Origin: a virus
Length of the DNA: 33,892 bases
Strand: one strand, 5' to 3'
IMG/VR virus record: IMGVR_UViG_3300042298_000870
Location: 1-33,892 of that record
The notes beneath the pieces are model-generated. The model was given only the letters and a program-made list of their open reading frames with translations, was not told where the DNA came from and made no database searches. Position numbers and translations under genes: made by a program. Numbering within the stretch: the stretch's first letter is position 1; every line of letters starts with the position of its first letter. Shown here piece by piece: positions 1 through 7,007 of the stretch.

Positions 1-1
1 T

Positions 2-1243
2 AGTTCGCCTGGCTCAAAGTTACACGTTGCTGGCGGCGCAACAGTTGTAAGTATCGGATCAAATGATGCTGGCGATACTGGTGCGGCTATCTTTTATGGA
101 ACAGGCACAAAATATAACTGGAAAATAGGCGCTCAACAAAATGTAGATAATGCATTTGAGATCACGCCATCTACCGCTGCAGGGGGGACAACGTTCACAA
201 CACCTTCGTTGGTAATCAACTCCGCAGGCAACGTAGGGATTGGCACTACTGCGCCAGGTCAATTACTTGAAATTCATGGCGCAAGTAATCCGGCTGCGCT
301 TGTCAAAAATACAACAAGCAACGTACAGGCTTACTTTTATGCAAGTAGTACTGCTGGTATTTTTGGAACGCCTACGGTGCATCCTCTTGTTTTTAACGTT
401 GAGAACTTAGAAAAAGCGCGTATTGATACATCAGGAAGGTTGCTGGTTGGTACGTCTACTGCTGTTGGCTCCAGTAATGCAGTTGTCATCAAAGGTACAT
501 CCGGTGTTTCTAATGCTTCGATTTATCTAGGCAACACGGCAAATGCTTCAACGCTTATTGCTGGAAATACCCTTGGCTTTATTGAGTACGGCTCTGCCGA
601 TGGCGGCATTGGAGCACAAGTGCTTGCAGCAGCGGATGGAACTTGGTCGTCTACTTCTGACTGCCCAACAAGACTAGTGTTCTCCACTACTGCGGATGGG
701 GCGAGTTCTCCGACGGAGCGGATGAGGATTGATAATGCTGGACAATTTGTATTTAATTCTGCCACTTATGGACTTCGTGCCCAGACGGGTTCCGCTGCTG
801 GTACAACAATTCAGATCTTTAGTGGATTTTACAGTGCGTCTACCCCAGGAACAGGGACTGCGTGTATTTACATACATTCCAACGGCAACGTCGAAAATAC
901 TAACAACAGCTACGGTGCCATCTCCGACATCAAGCTGAAGGAGAACATTGTCGATGCTGGCTCCCAGTGGGATGATCTAAAGGCTCTCCAGGTCCGGAAG
1001 TACAACTTCAAGGAAGGTCAGACCCACACCCAAATCGGCCTTGTCGCCCAAGAAGTTGAACTTGTCTCCCCTGGTCTCGTCAGCGAATCCCCTGACCGCG
1101 ACGAAGAAGGCAACGACCTTGGCACCGTCACCAAGAGCGTCAACTACTCGGTGCTCTACATGAAGGCAGTCAAGGCGCTTCAGGAAGCGATGGAGCGCAT
1201 CGAGGTTCTTGAACAGCGCCTGAACGACGCTGGTATTAACTGA
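2..1243 (+). CDS. Tail fibre/spike protein, 5'-truncated, with C-terminal S74 chaperone domain
   Basis: The frame is open from the left edge of the window, so the true start lies outside; about 413 residues are visible. The body has Gly/Thr/Ser-rich beta-type repeats, including a GNVGIGT motif typical of trimeric phage fibres. The last ~105 residues are an intramolecular chaperone (peptidase S74 family): SDIKLKENI, then YNFKEGQTHTQIGLVAQEVE, then a C-terminal helical segment. In this family the chaperone trimerises the fibre and then cleaves itself off between Ser and Asp; the matching Ser-Asp pair is encoded at 923-928. The protein would sit at the tail tip and contact the host surface. Codon use is AT-richer in the body than in the chaperone domain, which suggests a mosaic origin. 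Confidence 0.9.
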   Translation, partial: SSPGSKLHVAGGATVVSIGSNDAGDTGAAIFYGTGTKYNWKIGAQQNVDNAFEITPSTAAGGTTFTTPSLVINSAGNVGIGTTAPGQLLEIHGASNPAALVKNTTSNVQAYFYASSTAGIFGTPTVHPLVFNVENLEKARIDTSGRLLVGTSTAVGSSNAVVIKGTSGVSNASIYLGNTANASTLIAGNTLGFIEYGSADGGIGAQVLAAADGTWSSTSDCPTRLVFSTTADGASSPTERMRIDNAGQFVFNSATYGLRAQTGSAAGTTIQIFSGFYSASTPGTGTACIYIHSNGNVENTNNSYGAISDIKLKENIVDAGSQWDDLKALQVRKYNFKEGQTHTQIGLVAQEVELVSPGLVSESPDRDEEGNDLGTVTKSVNYSVLYMKAVKALQEAMERIEVLEQRLNDAGIN

Positions 1244-1304
1244 GCCATCGGTCCAAGTCCCCTTCTCTCGTCTGCCTGGCTCGGTATCAACAACTGAGCC
1301 ATCG
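1238..1304 (+). repeat. 13-bp direct repeat spanning the fibre-gene stop
   Basis: AACTGAGCCATCG occurs at 1238-1250, containing the fibre stop codon, and again at 1292-1304. The bases before each copy also match: one reads Gly-Ile-Asn-stop, the other Gly-Ile-Asn-Asn-stop. The second copy looks like the leftover 3' end of another fibre gene, i.e. a recombination footprint. Confidence 0.55.
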
Positions 1305-1310
1305 CAGTCT

Positions 1311-1339
1311 TTGACGTTACTCGCCTTCGCTACTACACT
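1311..1339 (+). promoter_or_regulatory. Sigma70-type promoter giving a probably leaderless mRNA
   Basis: TTGACG (1311-1316), a 17-bp spacer and TACACT (1334-1339). Only 6 bp separate the -10 from the ATG at 1346, so transcription should begin at or next to the start codon and the next gene would be translated leaderless. Pattern seen directly; activity inferred. Confidence 0.6.
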
Positions 1340-1345
1340 ATCCCC

Positions 1346-1669
1346 ATGCCTGCCACACCATCTGTGACCACCTTTACTTGGGCGATCGCCAACCTTGAAC
1401 GCGAGACCGAAGACGGTTTTGTGATGACGGCTCATTATGTCGTGGACGCCAACGATGGCACGTATTCCAGTGGAGCGTATGGGTCCGTAGGGTTCCAGCG
1501 CCCTAACAACCTGATCCCCTTCGCTGATCTCACCGAAGAACTGGTGGTCGACTGGGTTAAGGAAGCACTCGGTGGCGACGACAAGGTTGCCGAGATCGAA
1601 GCTGCCCTGCAAGCTCAACTTGACGAGCAACGCAACCCCACTAAAGCCGCTGGCGTGCCCTGGGGCTGA
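1346..1669 (+). CDS. Conserved phage protein, tail-associated by position (DUF7936-like)
   Basis: A 107-residue acidic soluble protein. It has an N-terminal beta-rich part (TFTWAIANLERETEDGF...) and a C-terminal helical part containing WVKEALGG and AALQAQLDEQ. I associate this architecture with small proteins encoded next to tail-fibre genes in cyanophages, possibly DUF7936; that family name is from memory. No catalytic motif or membrane segment is visible. It begins directly downstream of a good promoter with almost no leader. A structural or fibre-assembly role is only suggested by its neighbours. Confidence 0.75.
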   Translation: MPATPSVTTFTWAIANLERETEDGFVMTAHYVVDANDGTYSSGAYGSVGFQRPNNLIPFADLTEELVVDWVKEALGGDDKVAEIEAALQAQLDEQRNPTKAAGVPWG

Positions 1670-1698
1670 CGCTACGATAGTAGTAACGAGCCAAGGCA

Positions 1699-2037
1699 AT
1701 GTCAGTGCAGCCCGGCATATACAACATCCCGTTGCAGCGCCGGGCTGACTACAGCGTTACGCTGCAATTCAAAGACGCATCGTCGACGCCGATTAATCTG
1801 ACCAGTTGGACTGTTGCCGCGCAAGTTTGGAATAAAGCCCGCACCACTAAATATGCTGACTTTGCCATCACATACACCAACCGCAGCACTGGGACGGTTG
1901 CAATTGCGTTGACGGATGAGCAGACTGCTACGTTTCCAGATGAGGCATATTACGATGTGCTTTTGACCAATCCATCTGGCCTTAAAGAGTATTACCTTGA
2001 AGGGTTGGTGTTTGTCAGCGAGGGCTACACAGCATGA
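1699..2037 (+). CDS. Hypothetical tail/baseplate-associated beta-sandwich protein
   Basis: 112 residues with alternating hydrophobic beta strands: an N-terminal RRADYSVTLQF, a middle LTSWTVAAQVW, and a C-terminal YYDVLLTNPSG followed by YYLEGLVFVSEG. This resembles the small immunoglobulin-like or BppU N-terminal-type domains found in tail-tip proteins, but the family assignment is tentative. The ATG at 1699 follows a weak AAGG ribosome site. A possible -10 (TACGAT) lies just upstream. The stop overlaps the next start (ATGA). Confidence 0.75.
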   Translation: MSVQPGIYNIPLQRRADYSVTLQFKDASSTPINLTSWTVAAQVWNKARTTKYADFAITYTNRSTGTVAIALTDEQTATFPDEAYYDVLLTNPSGLKEYYLEGLVFVSEGYTA

Positions 2038-2198
2038 CATCCGTCAATGTCACAACTGATGTCAATACCGTCACTGTGTTGGACGATGGGGCGACAGTCA
2101 TCGTGACAACTGGCAGCGTCAGCAAAGACACGTTTGATGCGCTTGAAGCGCGGGTGGCCGCACTTGAAGCCCTTGACATTATGCTGCTGGAAGGCTAA
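2034..2198 (+). CDS. Small acidic hypothetical protein
   Basis: A 54-residue protein starting in an ATGA overlap with the preceding gene and ending in a TAATG overlap with the next, so it is probably translationally coupled. The N-terminal half is Val/Thr-rich and strand-forming (VNVTTDVNTVTVLDDGA). The C-terminal half is a short amphipathic helix (FDALEARVAALEAL) that could form a coiled coil. No family recognised. The tight packing and protein-like composition are the support. Confidence 0.65.
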   Translation: MTSVNVTTDVNTVTVLDDGATVIVTTGSVSKDTFDALEARVAALEALDIMLLEG

Positions 2199-2335
2199 TG
2201 GCTGTCAAAGCTAAAACCGGCGCTGCTCGTATAGAGCACAGTCCAAGCCCGCCAAAATCAACTCGCCAAGGCAATGGCGCGCGAAGCAAGCCTAGCCATG
2301 GCCGCAAATTATTGCGCGGTCAAGGCAAAGGTTAA
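2198..2335 (+). CDS. Small basic hypothetical protein
   Basis: 45 residues, rich in Lys, Arg, Ser, Pro and Gly (MAVKAKTGAARIEHSPSPPK..., ending LLRGQGKG). It starts one base inside the previous stop (TAATG). It is likely disordered and nucleic-acid or protein binding. I recall very similar short basic proteins near the fibre and lysis genes of cyanophages, but know no assigned function. Confidence 0.65.
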   Translation: MAVKAKTGAARIEHSPSPPKSTRQGNGARSKPSHGRKLLRGQGKG

Positions 2336-2344
2336 ACTGACACC

Positions 2345-2596
2345 ATGATCGAGGTCATCGCTGCGATTGCTGGAGCTTCGATCTCCGTCGCCGCAATGGG
2401 CGCAATGGGCTTTAGCCGCCGCAATGACGAAGCGCGGGATGCCGTCATTCGCTTGACCAGCGCCGTGGAGCATATAGCCACTCAGCTAGAGGTGCTGCAC
2501 ACCGACATCAAAGAAGATAGAAAAGAGACATTTACGCGATTGAATACCGTAGAACAAAGAGTATCTAAGCTGGAAGCAATACCGCCATCCCGTTGA
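2345..2596 (+). CDS. Small membrane-anchored coiled-coil protein, lysis-region
   Basis: 83 residues. One N-terminal membrane segment (about residues 2-23, IEVIAAIAGASISVAAMGAMG) is followed by Arg-Arg and a long charged helix with heptad character (residues ~35-78). This topology fits an inner-membrane spanin-like or holin-associated protein, and its position two genes before the endolysin supports a lysis role. No lipobox or other decisive motif is visible, so the role stays inferred. Confidence 0.65.
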   Translation: MIEVIAAIAGASISVAAMGAMGFSRRNDEARDAVIRLTSAVEHIATQLEVLHTDIKEDRKETFTRLNTVEQRVSKLEAIPPSR

Positions 2597-2784
2597 CCAT
2601 GGATCGACTCGCTGATTACATCGCTTTAGCTGTCGCCATTCATGGCGTCGCGTTGATTGTGGTCAACATGACACCTACTCCAAAAGATGACGCAGCTCTG
2701 ACTGCTGCGTCAAAAGCAGTTGTCAAGATTTATAGGGCGATTGAAATTCTTGCTGGCGTGATCACTCCGTTTGTCAAGCGATGA
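2593..2784 (+). CDS. Putative holin-like small membrane protein
   Basis: 61-63 residues: TTG at 2593 overlaps the previous stop, or ATG at 2599. There is one clear hydrophobic segment (ADYIALAVAIHGVALIVVNMT) and a second weaker one near the C-terminus (AIEILAGVITPFV). It lies directly upstream of, and overlaps by 4 bases, the endolysin gene, the usual place for a holin. Small size, two hydrophobic stretches and a basic C-terminal tail (VKR) fit, but no holin family is recognised with certainty. Confidence 0.6.
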   Translation: MTMDRLADYIALAVAIHGVALIVVNMTPTPKDDAALTAASKAVVKIYRAIEILAGVITPFVKR

Positions 2785-3839
2785 TCAAGCTATCTGACCT
2801 ATTCAAGTACTACAAACACGGCACGCCACATCAGATGGCGGCCATCTCTGAATTAGAAGCTGAGTTATTAAAGGTTGCGCCGCATATCTTTAATAGAGAC
2901 CAGCAATGGTACAAAACTTGGCAGGCAGGCGGCAAGCTGCATAATTATGACGCAGCGGTAAAACTCATTAAAGAGTTCGAGGGTGTACATCTCAGCGCGT
3001 ACCCTGATCCGCTGCATGGTTGGGATGTGGCAACAATTGGCTATGGCACCACGCGTTACCCAGATAGCCGTAAGGTGCAGCGCGGTGACAAGATCACCGT
3101 GATTGATGCCGATCAGCTACTAGCGCTTGAAGTGGAGCGCATCGCCGCAAAGCTGCGCAACAGCGTGCCGTTTTGGAATGAGATGACGGGCAACAAGCAA
3201 TGCGCGCTGATCTCGTTTGCCTACAACCTTGGCGCCGGCTTCTGCGGCAGCACTGGCTTTGAGACCATCAGCAAATGCCTTGCCGGCAAGGACTGGCAGG
3301 CAGTGCCAGCGGCAATGGAGCTATATCGCAACCCAGGCAGTGCCGTAGAGGCAGGCTTGCTGCGTCGTCGCCGCGCAGAAGGTCGCCTATGGTCCGGTGA
3401 GCAGCAGCAAGATCCAGCCAAGCTGTCGCCCAATAGTGCATTTACAGCTCGCATCACACCGCACGTGCAGCTTGGTGAGTTTGCGCTATTTCAAGAAGCA
3501 CGGCGATTTGACCATCAATATCAAGTTGACACCGCAGCCGAGCTAGCGGCATTCATTGAGCGTGCACGCGTCAAGTTTGGCGGCAAGCCTGTGGTCATCA
3601 CCAGCGGCTATCGACCGCGTGCCATCAATGCAGCGGTAGGCGGATCCAGCGGGAGTGAGCACCTATACGATGCGCCCAATGTCGGCGCTGTTGATTTTTA
3701 CATCCGCGAGGTCAATATCAACCACGTGCAGGATTGGTGCGATGCAAATTGGCCCTACTCACTCGGCTACGGCGCACCTAAGGGATTTGTGCATTTAGGA
3801 ATGCGTCGCGGCAAGCCACGCGTGCGTTGGGATTATTAA
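2781..3839 (+). CDS. Modular endolysin: GH24 muramidase plus M15-type peptidase
   Basis: 352 residues and two enzymatic domains. Residues ~55-210 are a T4-type lysozyme (GH24): EFEGVHLSAYPD with Glu67 and Asp76 in the family spacing, then TIGYGTTR with Thr85, then the helical ISFAYNLGAG region. Residues ~230-352 are a peptidase M15_3-type domain: ITSGYRPRAINAAVGGSSGSEH (His294), GAVDF (Asp305) and FVHLG (His338), the three zinc ligands. It would cut both the glycan and the peptide of the host wall. There is no signal peptide, so release depends on a holin. The start overlaps the previous stop (ATGA). Confidence 0.93.
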   Translation: MIKLSDLFKYYKHGTPHQMAAISELEAELLKVAPHIFNRDQQWYKTWQAGGKLHNYDAAVKLIKEFEGVHLSAYPDPLHGWDVATIGYGTTRYPDSRKVQRGDKITVIDADQLLALEVERIAAKLRNSVPFWNEMTGNKQCALISFAYNLGAGFCGSTGFETISKCLAGKDWQAVPAAMELYRNPGSAVEAGLLRRRRAEGRLWSGEQQQDPAKLSPNSAFTARITPHVQLGEFALFQEARRFDHQYQVDTAAELAAFIERARVKFGGKPVVITSGYRPRAINAAVGGSSGSEHLYDAPNVGAVDFYIREVNINHVQDWCDANWPYSLGYGAPKGFVHLGMRRGKPRVRWDY

Positions 3840-3862
3840 GCTGGTGCAGCTGACTCCACTGC

Positions 3863-4180
3863 GTGGATCACTGCATTGATGGCGCAAACCTCATCCCAAA
3901 ACGCAGTGCAAAACATAGATTTAGGCAACAAATCTTTGAGGCATGGCAGCATCAATGTGCTTACTGCGGAGATGCAGCTGACACGTTAGATCACGTCAAG
4001 CCGCGCCATAAAGGTGGCGCTACTGTGACGAGTAACCTTGTGCCAGCTTGCAGGTCATGTAATCGAAAGAAGGGCAGCGAAGAATGGCAGCAGTGGTTCA
4101 ATCAGCAGGATTCCTATCTACTAGATCGTGAGCTTGCTGTGCTGCATTGGATTCAAGCATCTGATGGTAAAACACCTTAG
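3863..4180 (+). CDS. HNH endonuclease
   Basis: 105 residues with a GTG start. It carries a classic HNH core: C32-x2-C35, LDHVKPRHKGG with the Asp43-His44 pair, Asn58 and C63-x2-C66-N67, i.e. two zinc-binding CxxC knuckles around the ββα-metal site. Family members nick or cut DNA; stand-alone phage copies serve as homing or packaging nucleases. Here it is the last rightward gene before the opposite-strand block and far from the terminase, so a free-standing homing-type nuclease is likelier than a packaging partner. Confidence 0.85.
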   Translation: MDHCIDGANLIPKRSAKHRFRQQIFEAWQHQCAYCGDAADTLDHVKPRHKGGATVTSNLVPACRSCNRKKGSEEWQQWFNQQDSYLLDRELAVLHWIQASDGKTP

Positions 4181-4203
4181 CCTGCCATTCTTGCTGGTGA
4201 TCT

Positions 4204-5130
4204 TTACACATTCCCGCTAGGCAAACCCTCCAAGTATTTCCGATTTTTTTTATGGTCGGTCCCAAGAGGTGTGCCTGCCAAGGGATTGCCTATCAGCATA
4301 CGAAGGCGGTTGACGCCGCGCTTTTGCAGGTCGCACATGCGGCCACGTGAAATGCCTAGGCGCTTTTCTAGATCATTCCATGGAACGGGGCTACGGCTAT
4401 TGCGGGCATATATAATTTCGCGGGTGCGTTCGTCAAGATACTCTTCGCAATAATCACGCACGATCTCAAGCTGCCAGTCGTATTCAACGTCGTATTGCTT
4501 CTCATCTGCGATTAGATCCAGTACGCATGACGAATCTTCTTGTGACTGCTTATCAAGACTAGTGACGCGATATGCCTGCTTCAACGTGTCAGAAATCACC
4601 TGCGGCGTTACTTCAAGCACTGCTGCAAGTTCTGCCATGCTTGCAGTGCGGCCATGCTCCTGCGCAAAAGCCTGCGCGGTCTTGTTGAGCTTGGTCAGCA
4701 TCTCATGCACGCCAAGCGGCAGACGAATAATCGGGTCATATTGCACCAATGCGCGACCGATTGCTTGGCGAATCCACCAGTAGGCATAGGTACTGAACTT
4801 GTAGCCGCGGCTGTAATCAAACAGCTCTACCGCACGTGCAAGACCAATGTTGCCCTCTTGGATCAGATCAAGCATCTCCAGCGTTTGGTTGTTGCGTTTG
4901 CTGTACTTACGCGCTACATGCACCACAAGCTGCAGGTTGGACTGCATAAACCGCTGGCGAGCACGTTCACCACTGCGCAATTCACGACGCTCTTGTGTTG
5001 TTAAAGGTCTTTCAAGATCCTTTAATTCTTTCCATTTTGCGACGCGGCGGCCAAGTTGTATCTCTTGTTGCGGTGTTAAAAGTGGATACCGCGCGATACT
5101 GTTCAAGTAGTCACCAATAGCGTCAGACAT
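4204..5130 (-). CDS. Phage-encoded sigma-70 family RNA polymerase sigma factor (group 2-like)
   Basis: 308 residues from the ATG at 5130; a longer TTG-started reading adds unlike-family sequence. Region 1.2 is residues ~1-30 (AIGDYLNSIARYPLLTPQQEIQLG). Region 2 is ~62-128, with core-binding LDLIQEGNIGL and the 2.3/2.4 stretch FDYSRGYKFSTYAYWWIRQA that melts and reads the -10. Region 3 is ~135-195. Region 4 is ~225-280 with a divergent helix-turn-helix. The overall arrangement matches cyanobacterial RpoD/SigB-D-like factors. The -35-reading helix (GISRGRMCDLQKRGVNRLR) differs clearly from the usual SRERIRQIE form. It is the last gene of the leftward block and would redirect host RNA polymerase to phage promoters. 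Confidence 0.93.
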   Translation of the reverse strand: MSDAIGDYLNSIARYPLLTPQQEIQLGRRVAKWKELKDLERPLTTQERRELRSGERARQRFMQSNLQLVVHVARKYSKRNNQTLEMLDLIQEGNIGLARAVELFDYSRGYKFSTYAYWWIRQAIGRALVQYDPIIRLPLGVHEMLTKLNKTAQAFAQEHGRTASMAELAAVLEVTPQVISDTLKQAYRVTSLDKQSQEDSSCVLDLIADEKQYDVEYDWQLEIVRDYCEEYLDERTREIIYARNSRSPVPWNDLEKRLGISRGRMCDLQKRGVNRLRMLIGNPLAGTPLGTDHKKNRKYLEGLPSGNV

Positions 5131-5152
5131 GGAGAATCCGTTAGTACATACA

Positions 5153-5389
5153 ATGGAAGCACAATTCCACGGTGCTGCCAATGCTGCGCAGCTACGTGCG
5201 TTACATGCTGCAGCAGATTGGAGTGGACTGCTGGAATATGCATTGTTGATAGCCGAGCAAGAAGCCAGCCAGCGGTCTCAAATCCACTGGCTTGCGCAAG
5301 AAGCGTCGGCAGCGTTGAGGACTGGTCTAGAGCAGTGGCACCTAGATGCCGCTGAAGAACTGCTTCGAGGCCGTCGTCGTGATGTCTGA
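5153..5389 (+). CDS. Small Ala-rich helical hypothetical protein
   Basis: 78 residues, mostly helical and alanine-rich (AANAAQLRALHAAADWSGLLEYALLIAEQEA...). It lies on the opposite strand to its neighbours, starts 22 bp from the divergent sigma-factor start and overlaps the dCTP deaminase 3' end by 48 bp. An in-frame ATG at 5129 would overlap the sigma start codon; 5153 is preferred. The sequence looks protein-like, with an even mix of charged and hydrophobic helix positions, but no family is recognised. It may be a small partner or regulator of the sigma gene. Confidence 0.5.
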   Translation: MEAQFHGAANAAQLRALHAAADWSGLLEYALLIAEQEASQRSQIHWLAQEASAALRTGLEQWHLDAAEELLRGRRRDV

Positions 5390-5872
5390 GTTGTAATGGC
5401 CTGTGACGCTGTAGCTGGTCACTGGCTGCTGGCTCATGCGGAAGAACACCATCTGCCCGATCTTCAAGCCCGGCCACAGCGGCAGCGGCAGGATCTGACG
5501 TGAGTTCTTCAGCTCTAGGGTCAGCACGCTGCCATGCCAACCAGGATCTGCGTAGCCGGCGTGCAGGTTTTCGTAGCCTTCCCGTGCGCGGCTGGACTTG
5601 AGGAAAAACAAGCCGGCAATGTTCTCCGGCATGTTGAACACCTCAATCGTCTGCGCAAGGATGAATTGCCCAGGCTTCAGCTCGTAGGGATTCTCCGCCG
5701 TGCGTCCTGCAATGCTGAGCGGCCGCATGTTTAGGTTTTCGGCAGACTCGATCATGATCGTGTCACCAAGCCGCAGGTCAAGGCTGGCAGGGTTGACCAA
5801 TGCCTCCTCATAGTTAGGCACCATGCCATCGGTGCACAGCGCTTTGATCTCGTAGTCGCAAAGGATGGTCAT
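5342..5872 (-). CDS. dcd: dCTP deaminase / dUTPase-family nucleotide enzyme
   Basis: 176 residues matching the dCTP deaminase family. The N-terminal strand carries NPASLDLRLGD. KSSRAREGYENLHAGYADPGWHG holds the phosphate-binding SSRAREG, and the GSVLTLELKN segment holds the catalytic-type Glu120. LPLWPGLKIGQMVFF closes the barrel. It makes dUMP or dUTP from dCTP to feed dTTP synthesis, an expected activity during phage replication. No thymidylate synthase is seen in the window. The gene starts after a ~100-bp gap containing two hairpins and no Shine-Dalgarno sequence. Confidence 0.9.
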   Translation of the reverse strand: MTILCDYEIKALCTDGMVPNYEEALVNPASLDLRLGDTIMIESAENLNMRPLSIAGRTAENPYELKPGQFILAQTIEVFNMPENIAGLFFLKSSRAREGYENLHAGYADPGWHGSVLTLELKNSRQILPLPLWPGLKIGQMVFFRMSQQPVTSYSVTGHYNSDITTTASKQFFSGI

Positions 5873-5891
5873 TAATTGTTAAAGTAATGGT

Positions 5892-5935
5892 CTAGTTTTT
5901 TAGGAAACTAGGCGGTAGCGCTGCGCCCGGCAGCG
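5892..5935 (-). promoter_or_regulatory. Two hairpins in the dcd leader
   Basis: Read on the minus strand, CGCTGC-N5-GCAGCG (5935-5919) is followed by CTAGTTT-N6-AAACTAG (5911-5892), both perfect stems. The second ends 19 nt before the dcd ATG, and the spacer is A/C/T-rich without a ribosome site. They may be processing, attenuation or translation elements. The same hairpin-plus-spacer geometry recurs at 9273-10338. The rest of 5873-5975 shows nothing else I can name. Confidence 0.5.
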
Positions 5936-5975
5936 TTGAGGTCGGCACCGCGTGAGGACCGGCCACCGGGCACTC

Positions 5976-6161
5976 CTAATCCAGCCAGCTCCATGCAATG
6001 CGTTGGCAGATGCGCCATGCGTGTTTCTTGTCGATGCCGTAGCGCTCTGCTAGTTGGCTGTAGCTGCTACCTGCAACACGCAACTGACGCAGCTCGCGCA
6101 CGTGGTCTTCTGTAAGAAACGCGGCGTAGTTTGCCTCGCCGCGCTTGCACGGATTACTCAT
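5976..6161 (-). CDS. Small helix-turn-helix protein
   Basis: 61 residues: a short basic N-terminus (MSNPCKRGEANYAAF), then LTEDHVRELRQLRVAGSSYSQLAERYGIDKKHAWRICQRIAW, a homeodomain-like helix-turn-helix. The same tri-helical module occurs at the ends of some HNH endonucleases (NUMOD-type), but no nuclease part is present. It probably binds DNA as a small regulator. The ATG overlaps the stop of the DUF3310 gene by 8 bp, so translation is likely coupled. Confidence 0.7.
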   Translation of the reverse strand: MSNPCKRGEANYAAFLTEDHVRELRQLRVAGSSYSQLAERYGIDKKHAWRICQRIAWSWLD

Positions 6162-6372
6162 CTACGTGCAGCAGCAACCTGCGCATGTACCAGTCGGCTT
6201 TGCCGTAATCCTGATCGGCATTGTCCTTGTGCTCGGCACGCCACAGGTATTTGATGACATTGCCTTTGCAGTAAGCGCGGAAGCCATCGTCACCAAGCGC
6301 TGCCTTGATGGCTTGGATGCACTCAATGTCGCCGTGCTTGTAATGTGGCGGATGGTTGACAAGATCACTCAT
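6154..6372 (-). CDS. DUF3310 family protein
   Basis: 72 residues with the hallmark pattern of DUF3310: VNHPPHYKHGDIECIQAI near the N-terminus, then GFRAYCKGNVIKYLWRAEHKDN and a C-terminal KADWYMRRLL. The family is widespread in phages, usually beside nucleotide or DNA metabolism genes; its biochemical role is not established to my knowledge. The ATG at 6372 lies inside the upstream gene's end (ATGAGTGA); a GTG at 6375 is the alternative start. Confidence 0.85.
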   Translation of the reverse strand: MSDLVNHPPHYKHGDIECIQAIKAALGDDGFRAYCKGNVIKYLWRAEHKDNADQDYGKADWYMRRLLLHVDE

Positions 6373-6520
6373 CACCTAACGCCTCTGCCATGTCGCGTTT
6401 GATCAACTCAGCAATGCGCTGTTGATACAAGCCGGTGTAGGTGCAGCATGCCCGGCCGCTTTGTTCGTACAACCACTGCAGGTAGTCATCACGGCGCTGC
6501 TCAGTTTTGTGGTTGATCAT
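6365..6520 (-). CDS. Small hypothetical protein
   Basis: 51 residues, MINHKTEQRRDDYLQWLYEQ..., soluble and helical, with a Cys-Cys pair in the middle (GRACCTYTG) and a C-terminal helix (QQRIAELIKRDMAEALGDE). It overlaps the downstream DUF3310 start (8 bp) and the upstream 51-residue gene (20 bp), fitting a tightly coupled leftward operon. No family recognised. Support is the gap it fills and the protein-like helix composition. Confidence 0.55.
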   Translation of the reverse strand: MINHKTEQRRDDYLQWLYEQSGRACCTYTGLYQQRIAELIKRDMAEALGDE

Positions 6521-6656
6521 CTTGCATTAGCTCCAAGAGTTCAAGAATATGCGCGGCAAATGCCACGTGTGTCATCACTGCATGGGTGCCGGGAGGGCGC
6601 CCGTAGGACGCCTCCCACCACTCCTTGAATGCAATATCAAGTGTGGTTTGATTCAT
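6501..6656 (-). CDS. Small hypothetical protein
   Basis: 51 residues, beginning MNQTTLDIAFKEWWEASYGR. The start is coupled to the SSB stop (TGATG). The N-terminus resembles the short Trp-rich amphipathic segments of many phage accessory proteins (FKEWWE), and the C-terminal half is a helix (AFAAHILELLELMQ). The 20-bp overlap with the next gene is longer than usual in this operon. No function can be assigned. Confidence 0.55.
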   Translation of the reverse strand: MNQTTLDIAFKEWWEASYGRPPGTHAVMTHVAFAAHILELLELMQDDQPQN

Positions 6657-7006
6657 CAGAACACAGGCTCCTCGTTGGTGGTTGCTGCGCCACGTGGCAT
6701 AAATTCAAAGCGCTGGATGCTGAGCACATGCTTGCTGCGCTTGGCACCGGTTTCCTTGTCGTTCCACTCTTGCCGGCGTACGGCACCGGTCACAAGGATG
6801 CTGTCGCCTTTTTTGAGCTTATCAACGATCAGCTCAGCGGACTTACCCCAGATCTCGCAGTCGATTGCGTTATTGATCCAGTTGCCGTCTTTGTCTTTGC
6901 CTTCCTGGATGCCGCCTGCGAAGTTGGCAACCATGGTGCCAGATTCAAATGCACGCAGTTGCGGGTCGGTGATGATGCGAACAATGCCGGTTGCGTAAAG
7001 GCTCAT
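6656..7006 (-). CDS. ssb: Single-stranded DNA-binding protein
   Basis: 116 residues with a full OB-fold of the bacterial SSB type: MSLYATGIVRIITDPQLRAFESGTMVANFAGGI, then IDCEIWGKSAELIVDKLKKGDSILVTGAVRR and a closing KHVLSIQRFEFM. The C-terminal tip EEPVF resembles the acidic DDIPF-type tail that docks partner proteins. It coats ssDNA during replication and recombination. It lies two genes downstream of the Bet-type annealing protein, so it probably serves that recombination pathway as well as the primase-helicase. Confidence 0.93.
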   Translation of the reverse strand: MSLYATGIVRIITDPQLRAFESGTMVANFAGGIQEGKDKDGNWINNAIDCEIWGKSAELIVDKLKKGDSILVTGAVRRQEWNDKETGAKRSKHVLSIQRFEFMPRGAATTNEEPVF

Positions 7007-7007
7007 G

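Noticed and set aside
977-1699. 240-codon minus-strand frame under the fibre end and next gene
   Set aside because: Spans two clear opposite-strand genes and the promoter; composition mirrors their third positions.
4181-4203. Terminator between the converging HNH and sigma genes
   Set aside because: Only a weak, imperfect inverted repeat and no U-run in the short gap.
4234-4262. Run of eight A in the sigma gene end (minus strand), possible slippage site
   Set aside because: Alternative frames give no meaningful extension, and the tail is variable in such factors.
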